Shown: piece after piece, positions 31,801 through 32,509 of the stretch
Position numbering within the stretch: the first letter of the stretch is position 1
Layout of the letters: every line of letters begins with the position of its first letter
NCBI GenBank assembly: GCA_019912395.1
Contig: JAIOIH010000082.1
Coordinates: 1-32,509, forward strand
Reading direction: 5' to 3'
Length of the DNA: 32,509 nucleotides
Source: Flavobacteriales bacterium
Lineage (GTDB): Bacteria > Bacteroidota > Bacteroidia > Flavobacteriales_F > PHOS-HE28
Notes under the pieces: generated by a model
Databases searched by the model: none
What the model was told of the DNA's origin: nothing
Seen by the model: only the letters and a program-made list of their open reading frames with translations
Position numbers and translations under genes: made by a program

Positions 31801-32509
31801 GGCCTGTACGGGCAACGAAGTGGTCGTGAATATCCAGACGGACCTAAACCCGGCTCAGATCACTTGGGAGGTCACCGATGCAGGTAATGCAGTGATCGCT
31901 TCCGGCACCCCCGGCACAGCCAACCAACTGGTATCCGAAACGGTATGCCTCGGTGCTTCACCTTCCCCCACCTGCTATGGCTTCCGCCTGATGGACAGTT
32001 TCGGCGACGGCATCGTTGGCGGCAATTGGCAGCTACGGACCACAAGCGGCAAAGTGCTCTTGGGTGATGACTTCGCCACGGGAGCGAACTCACCCTCTAC
32101 CACGCCGGCGAACCCGGCCTATGGCAGCACCCACAGCTTCTGCCTGCCAGAGGGACCGGCGAACATCGCCCCCACCGAGTGCGGCATCATGAACAACAAC
32201 CTGCTGAACAAGGTGTACTGCAACAAGGTGACCGGTGCAACGATGTACCAGTTCGAGTTCTCCGATCCCGACGCGGGATACATCCGCCGCATTGCGCGCA
32301 ACCGCAACTACATCATCTTCAACGAGATGCTGAGCGTGCCGCTGACCCCCGGCGTGAAGTACTTCGCACGGGTCCGCACGGACCGCGACGGCCCCTTGGC
32401 CTCGGCGCACTTCGGGGCAGGTTGCGAAATGGGCCTGGGAGCCGCTCAAGTGGTGCCCTGTACCGAGCTGATCCAAGCGCCAGCATACGGGCACTCCTGC
32501 AACGAGACC
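28844..32509 (+). CDS. Large exported multidomain protein, cut by the window's right edge
   Basis: The frame is open from the ATG at 28844 to the last base: at least 1222 residues, 3' end missing. It opens with a signal peptide (RTGLAALVYLGLMSTVSAQ). A beta-rich N-terminal domain covers about 37-240 (YVFSSSSGANLDPMVGATTL, FSVSSNGGMRLGG). An Ig-like domain follows at about 245-345 (HQWESSPDGSTWTAIGG), and a MAM/jelly-roll-like domain at about 350-525. Two copies of a 236-residue unit then start near 529 and 765; each has a fibronectin III-like part with VEYG..GF..GTG and YVRQDCG, followed by a Cys-containing beta domain with VAYG..CPG. A segment with CYGFRLMDSFGDGI lies near 1044. A T9SS sorting domain is expected beyond the edge but is not seen. 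It is the fourth exported gene after the LytTR pair. Confidence 0.88.
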   Translation, partial: MKNSDPFTPPVQRRTWRTGLAALVYLGLMSTVSAQTANQYVFSSSSGANLDPMVGATTLVGSNTDDGASGVTAIGFTFSYEETPYTDFSVSSNGGMRLGGTAVSAYTMDNINDGNYNPKIIAFMADGGTTPTGNVSTVLVGSTPNQVRIIQWNVGVDYNAVAPNCLFQVWLHEGSNVIDFRYGTGAPSTYPGGNAYWWTGISGATGSNFLNVRPGPTASNSDATRLAAWPGDDLLLTFTPPSTNCVTPTPGNTLASATSICPGLSVALSVANPEEGPGITHQWESSPDGSTWTAIGGATGTTYNSGPLASTTWFHCVVTCSIGPVSTTSTSVQVVVSSPTPNYYVFAGTQYTEDFGTWQNLCSTNDVPDSYWVGSPAYGAGTWRNNAATTVESGWDNTFGGFFAYNNGAAAPAARFHSRQGGSITGVLDFHIDLSSGTGGEMLRFEYINSAGNGTLEVLVSSNGGTSFSSLGILGASTAPPGAFNTWYTKEFTLGSTSAQTIVRLKGTAGAGASGNDIGVDNFRILPAPTCAKPTTPNAAVTGPGIVDIGWTCTNCTGSFYVEYGTTGFTLGTGTVAGPFGSSPATISGVASGNYQAYVRQDCGVNDGISENSSPVTFSIVAGDFCANAIDLTTLSLGDWSIVGSTVGAANNYTSSSCIPSLPGPDVVLYHDVEAGATISIGLWSSANRLIVAYGGSCPGTTSVVCTAGGYFPLGGNVQLINDYETLIWTNTGCQTERLYFMGDGVSTGGDIYIFNYVYTPPAGPFCPAVTGVAVNTVNSGTSATVNWDATCSGNVIVEYGAAGFTPGTGATAGQGTAVAASGTSTVLNTLALDTPYDVYVRQDCGSGTYGVNGTPIPFTLINGDDCSRVIALSGASGSIAVNTTGANDDISVCGSGNTGGDLVLSYTVQPGFGVYFTSSPQGPYTGQVRVAYGTACPGANELYCAAGAADYYWLNETGVAQTVYFIQDGSDEGATTIDWTYFPIPACTGNEVVVNIQTDLNPAQITWEVTDAGNAVIASGTPGTANQLVSETVCLGASPSPTCYGFRLMDSFGDGIVGGNWQLRTTSGKVLLGDDFATGANSPSTTPANPAYGSTHSFCLPEGPANIAPTECGIMNNNLLNKVYCNKVTGATMYQFEFSDPDAGYIRRIARNRNYIIFNEMLSVPLTPGVKYFARVRTDRDGPLASAHFGAGCEMGLGAAQVVPCTELIQAPAYGHSCNET

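Overview
The window is a GC-rich (by eye) chromosomal segment from a Bacteroidota member, probably a Flavobacteriales-like lineage. Four lines of evidence support this. There is a run of secreted proteins with type IX secretion (T9SS) type A and type B C-terminal sorting domains. PKD and choice-of-anchor L domains are present. Shine-Dalgarno sequences are largely absent. Bacteroidota-type -7 promoter boxes (TAnnTTTG or TAnnTTCG) lie just upstream of many starts. Species assignment is not possible from the sequence alone.

Layout. Bases 1-4132: a DUF2797 zinc-ribbon protein (minus) divergent from a GH3-family adenylating enzyme, then an overlapping exported protein and a deoxynucleoside kinase. 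Bases 4383-9900, all minus: a K+-dependent membrane pyrophosphatase (hppA), the pyruvate dehydrogenase E1 beta subunit, a small lipoprotein and a YihY/BrkB membrane protein. Bases 10062-15331, plus: etfB-etfA, a DUF151/UVR bifunctional nuclease, a flippase-like membrane protein and a NupC-type nucleoside transporter. Bases 15628-17862: a ClC H+/Cl- exchanger, then a GxxExxY-family nuclease gene broken by one in-frame amber codon and bracketed by inverted copies of a GC-rich octamer repeat. Bases 17887-20051: thyA-folA with overlapping ends, then a lipoprotein. Bases 20445-32509: a LytS-like histidine kinase and LytTR response regulator, followed by four large exported proteins, the last running off the right edge.

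How the genes fit together. Deoxynucleoside kinase, NupC, ThyA and DHFR form a deoxynucleotide/thymidylate supply theme. PdhB, EtfAB and HppA belong to central energy metabolism. The right third is a cell-surface module: a membrane sensor and LytTR regulator directly upstream of large T9SS cargo proteins.

The least ordinary part lies between genes. Many intergenic gaps carry short tandem repeats with a 7- or 8-base period, in several sequence families that recur in both orientations. One family (GCGYCTCW) brackets the broken GxxExxY gene. A 160-bp inverted-repeat element follows etfA, and a 120-nt structured, terminator-ended segment lies between yihY and the lipoprotein gene. I found no tRNA, rRNA, CRISPR array, transposase or phage gene.
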